From positions 1-64,000 of the forward strand of contig CACVAX010000013.1 of NCBI GenBank assembly GCA_902727935.1: a DNA stretch of 64,000 nt, given 5' to 3'. Numbering within the stretch: position 1 is the first letter of the stretch; the number at the start of each line of letters is the position of its first letter. Both the position numbers and the translations under genes were made by a program. Shown here in pieces: positions 42,259-52,402 of the stretch. The notes below the pieces were generated by a model. The model saw only the letters and a program-made list of their open reading frames with translations, made no database searches and was not told the DNA's origin. Source of the DNA: an uncultured Sulfurovum sp. (GTDB taxonomy: Bacteria > Campylobacterota > Campylobacteria > Campylobacterales > Sulfurovaceae).

Positions 42259-43092
42259 ATGAAAATTGAACTTGCTTCAAGTTATGGCTTTTGTTATGGT
42301 GTGAAACGTGCCATTGAGATTGCTGAAGAACATAAAAACTCTTTTACTTACGGTCCACTTATTCACAATAAAGATGAGATAAATCGTCTAAAAGATGGTT
42401 ATAATATTGGTTTAATTGAAAAAATTGAAGAAATTGAAAATGATAATACCGTGGTTATCCGTACCCATGGAATACCTAAAAATGAATTAATAAAATTAAA
42501 AAAACAGAAAAATAAAATTATAGATGCTACTTGTCCCTATGTCACAACACCTCAAAATATTGTTGAAAAAATGAGTACAGAAGGTTACTCTATCGTTATC
42601 TTTGGAGATAAAGAGCATCCAGAAATTAAAGGCGTGGTCTCTTACGCAACTAAAAAAAATGATGCCTACATTGTACTGACCCCTGAAGAATTAAACGGTT
42701 TACCGTTAAAAAGTAAAGTAGCTGTTGTTTCTCAAACTACTAAAAAACCTCAAGATTTTGCTGATATTGTTTGTGCATTAATTCAAACCAATAAAGAAGT
42801 ACGTGTGTTTAATACCATTTGTAATGCAACTTTTGAAAATCAGGATGCAGCTTCAGAACTGGCCCAAAAAGCTGATATTATGATTGTGATAGGAGGAAAA
42901 CACTCTTCTAACACTAAAATGTTACACAGTATCTCTCAAAAAGATTGTCCAGACAGTTATTTGATTGAAAATGAAAGTGAATTAGATGCTAGTTGGTTTA
43001 CGAACAAACAACTTTGTGGTATTTCAGCTGGTGCGTCAACCCCTGACTGGATTGTACAGAATGTTATCTCCAAAATAGAAAAAATTTCATAA
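42259..43092 (+). CDS. ispH: 4-hydroxy-3-methylbut-2-enyl diphosphate reductase
   Basis: 277-residue iron-sulfur enzyme, last step of the MEP isoprenoid pathway. The three cluster Cys are in YGFCYGVKRA (Cys12), DATCPYVTTPQ and NTICNATFENQD. Conserved HGIPK and GGKHSSNTKML blocks bind the diphosphate. The frame is open further upstream into aroA, but the ATG giving MKIELASSYGFCYG is the natural start. Confidence 0.95.
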   Translation: MKIELASSYGFCYGVKRAIEIAEEHKNSFTYGPLIHNKDEINRLKDGYNIGLIEKIEEIENDNTVVIRTHGIPKNELIKLKKQKNKIIDATCPYVTTPQNIVEKMSTEGYSIVIFGDKEHPEIKGVVSYATKKNDAYIVLTPEELNGLPLKSKVAVVSQTTKKPQDFADIVCALIQTNKEVRVFNTICNATFENQDAASELAQKADIMIVIGGKHSSNTKMLHSISQKDCPDSYLIENESELDASWFTNKQLCGISAGASTPDWIVQNVISKIEKIS

Positions 43093-43114
43093 AACACCTT
43101 AAAACCTCTCTTCT

Positions 43115-43150
43115 CTAACACTATTTAAAAGCTAAATTAATTAGTGTTAG
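43115..43150. terminator. Perfect 9-bp inverted repeat after ispH
   Basis: CTAACACTA and TAGTGTTAG pair perfectly with an 18-base loop containing an inner TTTA/TAAA stem. There is no strong T tract; a terminator or processing hairpin between ispH and rpsA is likely. Confidence 0.45.
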
Positions 43151-43223
43151 CTTAGCCAATTCAATAAATAATCTTCCAAACAGCATATTTACTTTTTTTC
43201 ATATTGTATTAAATAAAAAAGAG

Positions 43224-43229
43224 TATAAT
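43224..43229 (+). promoter_or_regulatory. -10 box of rpsA
   Basis: TATAAT in AAGAGTATAATAGCGC, about 36 bases before the rpsA start, preceded by T-rich tracts instead of a -35 hexamer, as is common in this phylum. Confidence 0.6.
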
Positions 43230-43264
43230 AGCGCAAAATTAGGCACAAGCAAGGATTAGTAAGC

Positions 43265-44929
43265 ATGAAATTCGAAGATATCGAAATAGAAGACGTAGAT
43301 TTTGGAGCGATGCTCGAGGAGTCGTTTAAAAAAACAGACACAAAAAGTGATTTAGTAGATGGTATAATTGTTAAAATTGATGAAACTGAGAATCAAGTAG
43401 TTATTGATATCGGTCGTAAAAACGAAGCATTAATGTCATTAGACCAAATTAGAGATGAAGATGGAGAAATTTTCTTCAAAGAAGGTGAAACCATTCAAGT
43501 TGTTATCACGGGACAACGTGGTGAGCGACCTAGTGTATCTTACGAATTAGCAGAGCAAAGAGCTGCCTTAGCTGAATTTATTGAAGAGTATGATGAAGAA
43601 CAAGAGTACGTTGTAGAAGGTACGATTACTAAGAAAAACAAAGGTGGATTTGTTGTAGATGTTTCTGGTTTAGAGTTTTTCATGCCAAGAACACTCTCTT
43701 ATATCTCTTATAAAGTAGACCCAATTGGTAAACAAGTCAAAGCACTTATTGTAAAAGTTGACAAAGAAAAGAATTCAGTTGTCGTTTCAAGAAAAGCACT
43801 TATTGAGCGTGAAAAAGCTGAAACACAAGAGATTGTAGACAAATTATTAGAAAACAAAGCTGTTGTTGTTGGTACGGTTAAAAAAATCACTTCTTATGGT
43901 ATGTTTGTAGATGTTGGTGGTATGGATGGACTTGTTCACTACTCACAAATTTCTCACAAAGGTCCAGTTAATCCTTCAAAATACTATAAAGAAGAAGATG
44001 AAGTTAATGTTATTGCCATTGATTACGATAAAAAGAAAAGACATCTTTCTCTTTCTATTAAAGAAGCAAATCTTGACCCATGGAAAGACATTGACAATAC
44101 TTTAAGAGCTGGAGATACTGTTTCTGTAACTGTTTCAAACATTGAGCCTTATGGTGCATTTGTAGACTTAGGTGAAGACTTAGAAGCATTTTTACACGTA
44201 TCGGAACTCTCTTGGGAAAAGAATGTTAAACATCCAAAAGACTATATTGAAATTGACCAAGTGATTGATGTTGAGATTATTGAAATTGATAAGCAACAAA
44301 GAAGACTTCGTGTTTCAAGAAAAACATTATTACCTAAACCAATTGATCAATTTGCCTCTGCAAACAGAGTTGGTGATGTAATTACAGGTACTGTTTCATC
44401 AGTAACTGACTTCGGTGCATTTGTTAAAATTGGTGCTGTTGAAGGTCTTTTACATAATCAAGAACTTTCTTGGGAAAAGTCTGAATCAGCAAAAGAGTTA
44501 TACAAGTCTGGTGATGAAGTTGAAGTTAAAATTATTAAAATTGACAGAGATCAAGGTAAAGTTTCTTTAAGTATTAAAGCCATGCAAGAATCTCCAGTAG
44601 CTGCTTTTGCAAAAAACCATAAAAATGGTGACATTGTAGAAGGTACAGTTAAAGACAAAAAAGACTTTGGTATTTTTGTTTCTATTGAAGCTGGTGTTGA
44701 TGCATTAATTAGACTTGATGATTTAGCACCATTAAAAGAAGAAGAGATTGAAAAAGGTCAAGTAATTAGAGCTGTAATTTCTTTCATTGATGCGAAAACT
44801 GATAGAATTAGAGTTTCTGTTAGAAGACTTGAACGTCAAGAAGAGAGAGAAGCACTAGACAAGCTTAATGCAGAACAAGATGACAGTATGACTCTTGGTG
44901 ATGCTTTTGGCGACTTTAAAAGAAAGTAG
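43265..44929 (+). CDS. rpsA: 30S ribosomal protein S1
   Basis: 554-residue RNA-binding ribosomal protein helping mRNA docking. Six S1 repeats can be read, starting near DLVDGIIVKIDETENQ, YVVEGTITKKNKGGF, AVVVGTVKKITSYGMF, DTVSVTVSNIEPYGAF, DVITGTVSSVTDFGAF and DIVEGTVKDKKDFGIF. Repeats 3-6 keep the aromatic RNA-binding face best, as in E. coli. Own promoter; serA follows 12 bases after the stop. Confidence 0.96.
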   Translation: MKFEDIEIEDVDFGAMLEESFKKTDTKSDLVDGIIVKIDETENQVVIDIGRKNEALMSLDQIRDEDGEIFFKEGETIQVVITGQRGERPSVSYELAEQRAALAEFIEEYDEEQEYVVEGTITKKNKGGFVVDVSGLEFFMPRTLSYISYKVDPIGKQVKALIVKVDKEKNSVVVSRKALIEREKAETQEIVDKLLENKAVVVGTVKKITSYGMFVDVGGMDGLVHYSQISHKGPVNPSKYYKEEDEVNVIAIDYDKKKRHLSLSIKEANLDPWKDIDNTLRAGDTVSVTVSNIEPYGAFVDLGEDLEAFLHVSELSWEKNVKHPKDYIEIDQVIDVEIIEIDKQQRRLRVSRKTLLPKPIDQFASANRVGDVITGTVSSVTDFGAFVKIGAVEGLLHNQELSWEKSESAKELYKSGDEVEVKIIKIDRDQGKVSLSIKAMQESPVAAFAKNHKNGDIVEGTVKDKKDFGIFVSIEAGVDALIRLDDLAPLKEEEIEKGQVIRAVISFIDAKTDRIRVSVRRLERQEEREALDKLNAEQDDSMTLGDAFGDFKRK

Positions 44930-44941
44930 GAATTGACAAAT

Positions 44942-46531
44942 ATGTCTAAGATTACTGTTGTAGTTTGTGACCATATCCACCAAAAAGGTCTGGATATTCT
45001 CACAAATGATCCTGATATAAACCTAATTAATGCAGCAGATGAGCCTAAAGATAAGCTCATCTCCGAAATTATTGCCCTTGCTGATGTAGCCATTACCCGT
45101 TCTTCTACCGATGTTGACCAAGCTTTTTTAGATCATGCAAGTAAAGTAAAATCTGTTGTACGTGCTGGGGTTGGTGTTGACAATGTAGATATAGAAGGTT
45201 GTAGTAAAAAAGGTATTGTTGTTATGAACGTACCCACAGCCAACACCATTGCTGCTGTGGAACTTACTTTAGCACATATGCTTTCTTGTGTACGTCAATT
45301 TCCTTATGCACATAACAATCTAAAACTAGACAGAGTATGGCGAAGACAAGACTGGTATGGTACAGAACTTAAAGATAAAAAACTAGGTATTATTGGTTTT
45401 GGTAATATTGGTTCACGTGTGGGTAAAAGAGCCAAAGCATTTGAAATGGATGTCATTGCCTATGACCCTTATATTGACCCAAGAAAAGTAACCGATGCTG
45501 ATATTTCTTATACCAAAAACTTCGAAGACATCTTAGCTTGTGATATTATCACCATTCATACCCCTAAGAACAAAGAAACTTTAGGAATGATTGACAAAGA
45601 AGAAATAGCTAAGATGAAAGATGGTGTTGTTCTAATTAACTGTGCTAGAGGTGGTCTTTATAATGAGGATGCCTTACTTGATGGTTTAAAATCTGGTAAG
45701 ATTCATATGGCTGGAATTGATGTTTTTAACAAAGAGCCAGCAACAGACCATCCTCTTCTTGATCTTGATAATGTTACCGTTACCCCTCACTTAGGTGCTA
45801 ATACTAAAGAGTCTCAACAAAATATTGCCATTCAAGCTGCTGAAAATGCCATTCAAGCTGCCAAGTCTATTGCTTATCCTAATGCACTTAATTTACCTAT
45901 TAAAGAGAGTGAATTACCTGACTTTTTACGTCCATATCTGGAACTTATTCAAAAAATGGGGAACATTGCAGCTCAAGCGACACGTTCTAAAGTTAAAAGC
46001 ATTAAAATCACCACGAAAGGTGATGTTTCTGAATACTTAGACTCTTTAAGTACTTTTGCAACAGTTGGTCTTTTAAGTGAATCCCTAGAGGACCAAGTAA
46101 ACTATGTGAATGCAGAATTTGTTGCCGAAGATAGAAATATTAAAATCATTAAAGAAACAGCCATCAATAACTCTGGACTTACCAATAAAGTAAGTCTTAA
46201 AGTCACCACTGAAAATGGTGACTTTTTTATTGCTGGTACTGTTTTTGGTGAACAAACATTACGTATTATGGACATTGATGGATACAAGTTAGACCTTGAA
46301 CCAAAAGGAAAATTAATTTTATTTAGAAATACGGATGTTCCTGGTGTTATTGGTGATGTGGGTCGTATTGTTTCTTCTCATGGACTTAATATCGCTGACT
46401 TTAGGCTGGGTCGAGACAACCAATCTCATGCCTTGGCTGTTGTTAATGTAGAAGGCAATGTTAAAAAAGAAGTTCTTTCAGAACTTTCAAGACTAGAAGC
46501 TTGTATTAGTATCAGCTACGTTAGTATCTAA
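44942..46531 (+). CDS. serA: D-3-phosphoglycerate dehydrogenase
   Basis: 529-residue long-form enzyme, first step of serine synthesis. NAD-binding motif GIIGFGNIGSRVGKRAKAF. Catalytic residues lie in VLINCARGGLYNEDAL (Arg), KEPATDHPLLDLDNV and TPHLGANTKESQ (His). An intervening allosteric domain (about 315-450) and C-terminal ACT domain (about 455-529, FRNTDVPGVIGDVGRIVSSH) follow, implying feedback control by serine. ATG start preferred; a TTG three codons earlier is possible. Confidence 0.95.
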   Translation: MSKITVVVCDHIHQKGLDILTNDPDINLINAADEPKDKLISEIIALADVAITRSSTDVDQAFLDHASKVKSVVRAGVGVDNVDIEGCSKKGIVVMNVPTANTIAAVELTLAHMLSCVRQFPYAHNNLKLDRVWRRQDWYGTELKDKKLGIIGFGNIGSRVGKRAKAFEMDVIAYDPYIDPRKVTDADISYTKNFEDILACDIITIHTPKNKETLGMIDKEEIAKMKDGVVLINCARGGLYNEDALLDGLKSGKIHMAGIDVFNKEPATDHPLLDLDNVTVTPHLGANTKESQQNIAIQAAENAIQAAKSIAYPNALNLPIKESELPDFLRPYLELIQKMGNIAAQATRSKVKSIKITTKGDVSEYLDSLSTFATVGLLSESLEDQVNYVNAEFVAEDRNIKIIKETAINNSGLTNKVSLKVTTENGDFFIAGTVFGEQTLRIMDIDGYKLDLEPKGKLILFRNTDVPGVIGDVGRIVSSHGLNIADFRLGRDNQSHALAVVNVEGNVKKEVLSELSRLEACISISYVSI

Positions 46532-46704
46532 CAATATTTCTTCTCCTAAAGCTTTCCTCTTCTTTAAGGGGGAACTACTTGTAACACTTTTTCCTCTTTA
46601 AATTATTTTTATAAATTAAAATTATAATTTTAAATAAGTATAGCTATAATAATTTATTCATTAGGAAGATTTCTTAAATTCAACTGAAATTAATACTTTT
46701 TACT

Positions 46705-46710
46705 TATAAT
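46705..46710 (+). promoter_or_regulatory. -10 box of the efflux operon
   Basis: TATAAT in TACTTATAATTCT, 31 bases before the tolC-like start. A second TATAAT lies further upstream near 46647, so two start sites are possible. Confidence 0.4.
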
Positions 46711-46740
46711 TCTAATAACTATTAATTATAAAGGATTAAC

Positions 46741-48111
46741 ATGTTTCTAAAAGCTATACGATATATAATTTTAACTGTCCTACTTAGTCCCTTTTCTTTT
46801 GCTGAAGGACTAAAGAATCTTTCTTTAGATACAGCCTTAACAATAATGCAACAAAATAATCTTGAATTAAAAATTTCAAAATTTGATGAACAGATGCGAC
46901 AATATGAAGCCCAAGCTTCCAAAGGGCATAATTATGGTAAGTTAAATGCTCAATTTCAAGCATTACGCTCTAATGATGCAGGGAATATTTTTGGATTTAA
47001 ATTAAAAAGTAGGGAAGCAACTTTTGGAGATTTTGGTTTTTCTGAATTTGACATGACAGGACAAACAAATCCCCTACCTATTGCTCCACAAGAACTCAAC
47101 TATCCCAATGCAAGAAACCATTACCAAACAACGCTTACTTATATGATTCCTCTTTACACAGGTGGAAAACTTGAACAGTATGGAAAAATAACCAAAGCAT
47201 TACAACATATGAGTCAACTTGATACTTCAAAGTTATTAAATGAAAAAATTTTTCAAACAACCAAAACTTTTTATGATATTTCTCTTATTGATCAATACAT
47301 TAACAATCTTTCAAATATCCTCTCAAACATAAAAATGTTAGAAAACATTGTAAAAAGTATGAGGGAAGAAGGCTTTGCTAAAGAAATTGATGAACTTGAA
47401 GTAGAAACAAGAAGAGCAGAAGCAGACAGTATGCTTTCACAAGCAAATTACAATAAAAAATTAGCCTATCAATACCTCTCATTTTTACTTAACAAACATG
47501 TAGTCTCTATTAGCCCTCAAACAGATGTCGCTCCTATGCCTGAAGTTGATATCAACCAATTTCTTCAAAATAATTTAGACATTCAAAGAGCAGAACTTGG
47601 ACTAAAAATTACTGATATGGCAATAAAAGCCGAAAAAGCAAATTTTTTACCAACAGTAGGGGCATTTGGAGAATATGGTTCATCAGATAATCAAGCATTT
47701 AATCAATTTACAGATAAGGACTTTTATACGGCTGGCGTACAACTAGAATGGAACTTATTTAATGGTAATATTGACAAAAATAACTTAGATAAAGCCCGAG
47801 TAGAAAATATGAAAGTTCATGAACAAGTTGAATTAGCACAAAAAGGTATTGGCTTAAAAATTGCAAAATTACAAACAGAAGCAAAAAGTAAAGAAGCTGA
47901 TATTAGAAGCCTTGAAACACAACTTTCTTTTGCTTCAAAAGTTTATGAAAATTACCAAGAGCAATATAAAGAGGGCATTAAATCGATTTCTGATGTACTC
48001 ATAAAACAATCAAAAGAATTGGAAGTTTTAATGCAACTTTTAACAGCAAAAAATGATAGAAATGCAAAAGTTTTTGAACTAAAAAGTATACTTAATGAAG
48101 GAGAAAAATAA
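46741..48111 (+). CDS. TolC-family outer-membrane efflux protein
   Basis: 456-residue outer-membrane channel of a tripartite pump. The signal peptide is about 1-21 (IILTVLLSPFSFAEG). Two OEP repeats (about 25-230 and 260-450) contain long amphipathic helices and barrel strands such as LTYMIPLYTGGKLEQY and AGVQLEWNLFNGNID. It is first gene of a four-gene operon with an MFP and a two-part RND permease, overlapping the MFP start. Confidence 0.88.
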   Translation: MFLKAIRYIILTVLLSPFSFAEGLKNLSLDTALTIMQQNNLELKISKFDEQMRQYEAQASKGHNYGKLNAQFQALRSNDAGNIFGFKLKSREATFGDFGFSEFDMTGQTNPLPIAPQELNYPNARNHYQTTLTYMIPLYTGGKLEQYGKITKALQHMSQLDTSKLLNEKIFQTTKTFYDISLIDQYINNLSNILSNIKMLENIVKSMREEGFAKEIDELEVETRRAEADSMLSQANYNKKLAYQYLSFLLNKHVVSISPQTDVAPMPEVDINQFLQNNLDIQRAELGLKITDMAIKAEKANFLPTVGAFGEYGSSDNQAFNQFTDKDFYTAGVQLEWNLFNGNIDKNNLDKARVENMKVHEQVELAQKGIGLKIAKLQTEAKSKEADIRSLETQLSFASKVYENYQEQYKEGIKSISDVLIKQSKELEVLMQLLTAKNDRNAKVFELKSILNEGEK

Positions 48112-48902
48112 TGAAATTACTTATGATGATGGTCTTAGGACTAAGCACACTACACGCAATAGAACTCGAACTTGCAGGTTCAATTATCTCAGATAATCAA
48201 AAAATGATTACGAGTAGATATATGGGGATTGTTACAGAAATGTATGTTGCTGAAGGTGATATTGTTAAAAAAGGTCAATTACTTTATGAAATTGACTCAA
48301 AAGAAATTGATTCAAAAAAAGAACAAGTGAATCTTGCGATTTCACAAGCCCAACTGGCTCTACAAATGAATGAAAATCAATACAATAATATTCTACTCAA
48401 TCTTGGAAGATATAAAAGGCTATTTAGTAAAGGAATGGTCTCCAAATATGAACTTGAAAACCTTGAACTTGGTGCAAAAAATCTCAAAGATATGGTAAAA
48501 ATAGCTTCAAAACAGGTTGCACAAGCAAAAGCAATGAAAAAAGAAGTACTAAATCAGTATAATTACTTGAAACTAAAAGCACCTAATACTGGTATTATTA
48601 TTGCAAGAAAACTTTCTGTGGGAGAAATGGCAATACCAGGGATGCCTGGCGTCATACTAACAGACCTTTCAAAGCTCAGTATTATTGTTGAAATATCTGA
48701 AAATGATATTAAGTTTATGGAATTAGGAAAAGTTATTAATGTAGAGATACCCTCTACTAATTTTAAAACTACTGGAAAAATTTATTCTATTATTCCAAGT
48801 TCAAATCCGATGACACGAAAATTTAAAATGAAGATTGAATTTGACTCTAAAAACAAATCAATCTATCCAGGCATGTATGCAAAAGTACACATTAAAGGCT
48901 AA
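48111..48902 (+). CDS. RND efflux periplasmic adaptor (MFP)
   Basis: 263-residue membrane-fusion protein, short for the family (usually 350-400). Signal-like MKLLMMMVLGLSTLHA. The lipoyl half-motifs are GIVTEMYVAEGDIVKKGQLL and LKAPNTGIIIARKLSVGEMA, flanking a coiled-coil hairpin (about 75-140). A beta-barrel domain follows (LSIIVEISENDIKFMELGKV). The membrane-proximal domain appears absent. It links the TolC channel to the split RND pump. Confidence 0.87.
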   Translation: MKLLMMMVLGLSTLHAIELELAGSIISDNQKMITSRYMGIVTEMYVAEGDIVKKGQLLYEIDSKEIDSKKEQVNLAISQAQLALQMNENQYNNILLNLGRYKRLFSKGMVSKYELENLELGAKNLKDMVKIASKQVAQAKAMKKEVLNQYNYLKLKAPNTGIIIARKLSVGEMAIPGMPGVILTDLSKLSIIVEISENDIKFMELGKVINVEIPSTNFKTTGKIYSIIPSSNPMTRKFKMKIEFDSKNKSIYPGMYAKVHIKG

Positions 48903-48904
48903 AA

Positions 48905-50596
48905 ATGGGACAAAAAGCAGCAGAACCTTACGTCATTAAAGATGTTGCAGGTAAATTAGGACAAGGGTTTTTAAGAAACCCTTTAACAGCAGTACTAGGG
49001 ATTGTTATTCTTGCACTTGGTTGGATAGCCCTTTCCACCATGCCCAGAGAAGAAGATCCTCAAATTGCTATCTCGGGTGGTGGTATTATGGTTATTATGC
49101 CAGGTGCTACCCCTCTTGAAATCGAAAATATTATCTCTAAACCCTTAGAGAAAAAACTTCGTGAGGTTCGAGGAATTCAACATGTATATAGTACTTCTAT
49201 GGACAGTGTAGGTATTGTCAATGTTATGTACTACATTGGAGAAAACAGAGAAGACTCTAACCTAAAACTTTATGATAAAATTATGCAAAATATGGATTCA
49301 ATGCCCAAGGGAGTTGAACAACCACTGGTCAAACCTTTCGACATTGACATTGATGTACCCATTATCACCCTTGCCCTCTATCAAACAAAAGATTCCAAGC
49401 TTTCCCTTGTAGAATTTAATGAAGAGCTAAGAAACCTTAAACATAAGGTAAGTAGTATTGACAATGTTGCCAAAACAACCCTTCATGGCTCACATAAAGA
49501 ACAATTTAATATAGAAGTTGATGTCAATAAGCTTTCGGCTTACCACCTATCTATGGGACAAATTATGACAGCACTTCAACAACTTGCTGTCAATGTACCA
49601 GATGTTAAAGGAAGAACCAAAGGAAATAAATTGGTTTTCTTTGGTGTTTCCAATGCCATTACGAGTGTGAAAGACATTGAAGGTGTTCGTGTCACCTCCT
49701 ATAGAGATTCCCCCGTTTATCTTCGAGATGTTGCCAGAGTGGAACAAGGTATTGACAAACAAAAATTTCAAGATGTTGAATTAATTTTTAGACCCAATAA
49801 TGATACCTCACAAGCTTTAAGCCCAAATATACCACAAGTAACACTTTCTGTCTCAAAACTAGCTGGTACCAATGCTGTCTTTGTGGCACAAGATGTCATG
49901 AAGCTTATTGAAGAGCAAAAGCCATTATTTAAAGAGCTTGGAATCGAATACCGTAAAACAAGAGATTATGGAGAAAGAGCCAATGCTGCTGTTGATGAAT
50001 TAATGCATCACTTGGTTATTACCATTATTATTATTGCCATTATGCTTGTCTTTGCTTTAGGTTGGAGAGAATCCCTCATTGTCACCTTCTCTGTTCCAGC
50101 CATTTTGGCCATTACGCTGTTTATTGCCTATATGACAGGACAAACCATGAACCGAATTACCCTTTTTGCTTTCTTACTATCATTGGGTCTCTTGGTTGAT
50201 GCAGCGATTATTGTGATTGAAAACATTCACCGTCACCTGCACAGCCCAGGTGTTGAAGACAGGGAAATGGGAGAACTGCTTGTTGAGGCAACCGATGAAG
50301 TTGGAGGACCGACCAATATCGCAACCCTTGCCATTATTATGACCATGGTACCTATGGCATTTGTTGGGGGAATGATGGGGTCATTCATGAAACCAATTCC
50401 TTATAATGTACCTGTAGCACTATTTGCCTCACTCATTGTTGCCTATATTTTTACGCCTTATTTAAGCCTTAAGCTATTAAAAAAACCTAAGCACGATGAA
50501 TGTCATGATACAGAACATAATCCATATGGAATCTGTGAAATATGTAGTGATGGCACCTGTCCAACCTGTCAAGATAAAAAGAAAGAGGAAAAATAG
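48905..50596 (+). CDS. RND efflux permease, N-terminal half
   Basis: 563-residue protein matching the first half of an AcrB/CusA-type permease: TM1 (about 29-47), the periplasmic porter region with PGATPLEIENIISKPLEKKL, then TM2-TM6 (about 355-520), including the RND motif LVDAAIIVIENIHRH. After TM6 it ends in a His/Cys-rich tail (DECHDTEHNPYGICEICSDG then TCPTCQDKK). The next gene is the second half in the same frame; only a TAG separates them, and ATG follows immediately. Confidence 0.87.
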   Translation: MGQKAAEPYVIKDVAGKLGQGFLRNPLTAVLGIVILALGWIALSTMPREEDPQIAISGGGIMVIMPGATPLEIENIISKPLEKKLREVRGIQHVYSTSMDSVGIVNVMYYIGENREDSNLKLYDKIMQNMDSMPKGVEQPLVKPFDIDIDVPIITLALYQTKDSKLSLVEFNEELRNLKHKVSSIDNVAKTTLHGSHKEQFNIEVDVNKLSAYHLSMGQIMTALQQLAVNVPDVKGRTKGNKLVFFGVSNAITSVKDIEGVRVTSYRDSPVYLRDVARVEQGIDKQKFQDVELIFRPNNDTSQALSPNIPQVTLSVSKLAGTNAVFVAQDVMKLIEEQKPLFKELGIEYRKTRDYGERANAAVDELMHHLVITIIIIAIMLVFALGWRESLIVTFSVPAILAITLFIAYMTGQTMNRITLFAFLLSLGLLVDAAIIVIENIHRHLHSPGVEDREMGELLVEATDEVGGPTNIATLAIIMTMVPMAFVGGMMGSFMKPIPYNVPVALFASLIVAYIFTPYLSLKLLKKPKHDECHDTEHNPYGICEICSDGTCPTCQDKKKEEK

Positions 50597-52384
50597 ATGG
50601 AAAAACTTGAAAGCTTTATCTATTGGATTTTAACCAGTGAATTTAGAAAAAAAATGGTTATTATTTTAACCATCATTGCATTTTTTGCATCATTATTAAT
50701 GTTTCCTTCAGGTGGCGTACTCGCAAGAATGCTACCAGGAAAAAGTGCAACAACCTACTCAATATACATAGATACACCAACAGGAAGTTCAATACAACAA
50801 ACAAAAAAAGTGACGTCTTGTGTTTCTAATATTTTAAGAGATGAACAAGAGATTCTGGATATTTCAATTTTTTATGGACAAGGTATTCCTCTTGATTACG
50901 CTGGACTAGTCAAAGGTTCACTCATGAAAAGAAGTGAAAATTTAGCTGAACTCTCCATTAACCTTACGCCTAATGAAGTAAGAAAAGAGCCTTCATTTCT
51001 GATGATTAGTCGTTTACGTCCCATCGTGCAAGAAACTTGTCAAGAGGTAGTACCTGGTTCAGTCATCAAATTTATCGAGCAACCCTCTGGTCCTCCTACT
51101 TTAGCACAAATTGTTGTGGAAGTTCATGGTGATAATATTCCTAAAACCCGTCAACTTTCTGTTGAAGTCGCCAATATCTTAAGCAATACAAAAGATTTAG
51201 TTGATGTAGATATCATGGCTGATGATATTTATGAGAAATATCAACTATTACCAGACATCGAAAAAATTGCCTTGGAAAAACTAGGAATAGAACAAGTTAA
51301 TAACATTTTATACCTTGCCTTTGAAGGTATGGTTATTGCCACTAAAAACTCTGAAAATCGTTCTCTGCAAATCCCTATATTTTTAGGCTTAAGTGATGAG
51401 ACCAAACGACTTCAAAATAGCAGTCATAATGCCATTCGGTCAAAACTAACTTCATTAACACTTATGAACAGACAAGGTCTAATGATTCCCCTAACTGAAG
51501 TGGTTAAGATTGTCAAAGTAAATTCTAATCCAACCATTATGCACAAAGATTTAAATCGTATGATTAATGTTATTGCTGAAACCGATAATGTTTCTCAAGT
51601 GTACCCTTTATTAGATGCACGAGAAAAAATGGAAGAATACTTTTCAAAAGAATATCATGTTTCCAACGCACCCATTTCAACTTATATGTTTGACCTTAAG
51701 TTAGTTCATAAAAAAACAGGTGAAAAATACCTGCTTCGTTGGGATGGAGAGATGAAAGTAACCCTTGATACCTTTAGAGATTTAGGGGCTGCCTTTATTG
51801 CTGCTTTGGTTCTTATTTTCTTTTTATTGGTTATTTACTACAAAAGTTTTGCTCTAAGTGGTATTATTTTAGGAGGTTCTTTCCTCTCTTTAATTGGGGT
51901 TATTGTAGGACACTGGGTTGCTGATTTACTTACAACACAGACCTTCTTTTTAACAGCCACCTCACTTATTGGATTTATTGCTTTAATGGGAATTTCTTCA
52001 AGAAACTCTTTACTACTGATTGATTATGCTATGGGACTAATTAACGAACAAGGCATAGAAAGAAAACGTGCAATTGCTTTAGCCTCAGCTACCAGAGCCA
52101 TTCCTATTTTCTTAACAGCCGTTGCGATTATTTTAGGTTCAGCTCTACTTGCTGGTGACCCAATCTTTGGGGGGCTTGGTGTTGCACTGATTTCTGGTAC
52201 GGTCGCTGCCGTCTTTGTATCCTTACTTTTTGTTCCAGTACTCATGGACAATGCCGATGCGATGCTACCAAGTGATTATGTACACCCACCCAAAAAACAA
52301 AGTAAGTTTTTTTCAAACTTATTAGATAAACTCAAAAAATTTCTTATAGGATTTTTAGAGAAAAGCAAGAAAAAGGAGAAGTAA
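50597..52384 (+). CDS. RND efflux permease, C-terminal half
   Basis: 595-residue protein matching the second half of an RND permease: TM7 (about 19-37), the second porter region (SIYIDTPTGSSIQQTKKV...PPTLAQIVVEVHGDNIP), then TM8-TM12 (about 390-560) with FIALMGISSRNSLLLIDYAM and PIFLTAVAIILGSALLAGDP. It has its own GAGG ribosome site in the end of the N-half gene. It would assemble with the N-half to rebuild a 12-helix pump. Substrate unknown. Confidence 0.87.
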   Translation: MEKLESFIYWILTSEFRKKMVIILTIIAFFASLLMFPSGGVLARMLPGKSATTYSIYIDTPTGSSIQQTKKVTSCVSNILRDEQEILDISIFYGQGIPLDYAGLVKGSLMKRSENLAELSINLTPNEVRKEPSFLMISRLRPIVQETCQEVVPGSVIKFIEQPSGPPTLAQIVVEVHGDNIPKTRQLSVEVANILSNTKDLVDVDIMADDIYEKYQLLPDIEKIALEKLGIEQVNNILYLAFEGMVIATKNSENRSLQIPIFLGLSDETKRLQNSSHNAIRSKLTSLTLMNRQGLMIPLTEVVKIVKVNSNPTIMHKDLNRMINVIAETDNVSQVYPLLDAREKMEEYFSKEYHVSNAPISTYMFDLKLVHKKTGEKYLLRWDGEMKVTLDTFRDLGAAFIAALVLIFFLLVIYYKSFALSGIILGGSFLSLIGVIVGHWVADLLTTQTFFLTATSLIGFIALMGISSRNSLLLIDYAMGLINEQGIERKRAIALASATRAIPIFLTAVAIILGSALLAGDPIFGGLGVALISGTVAAVFVSLLFVPVLMDNADAMLPSDYVHPPKKQSKFFSNLLDKLKKFLIGFLEKSKKKEK

Positions 52385-52402
52385 GTCTTAAGACTTCTCT
52401 CC
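52372..52402 (-). terminator. Terminator of the HD-domain gene
   Basis: GGAGA..AAGTCTTAAGACTT..TTCTCC forms a long hairpin with a 14-bp central palindrome; on the minus strand TTTTTC follows. It overlaps the stop codons of both converging genes and may serve both. Confidence 0.65.

Noticed and set aside
48905-52384. RND pump split as a simple sequencing frameshift
   Set aside because: There is no frame change; the halves are in one frame, separated by TAG, and the second has its own GAGG-ATG start. A base error in the TAG remains possible but a natural split is favoured.
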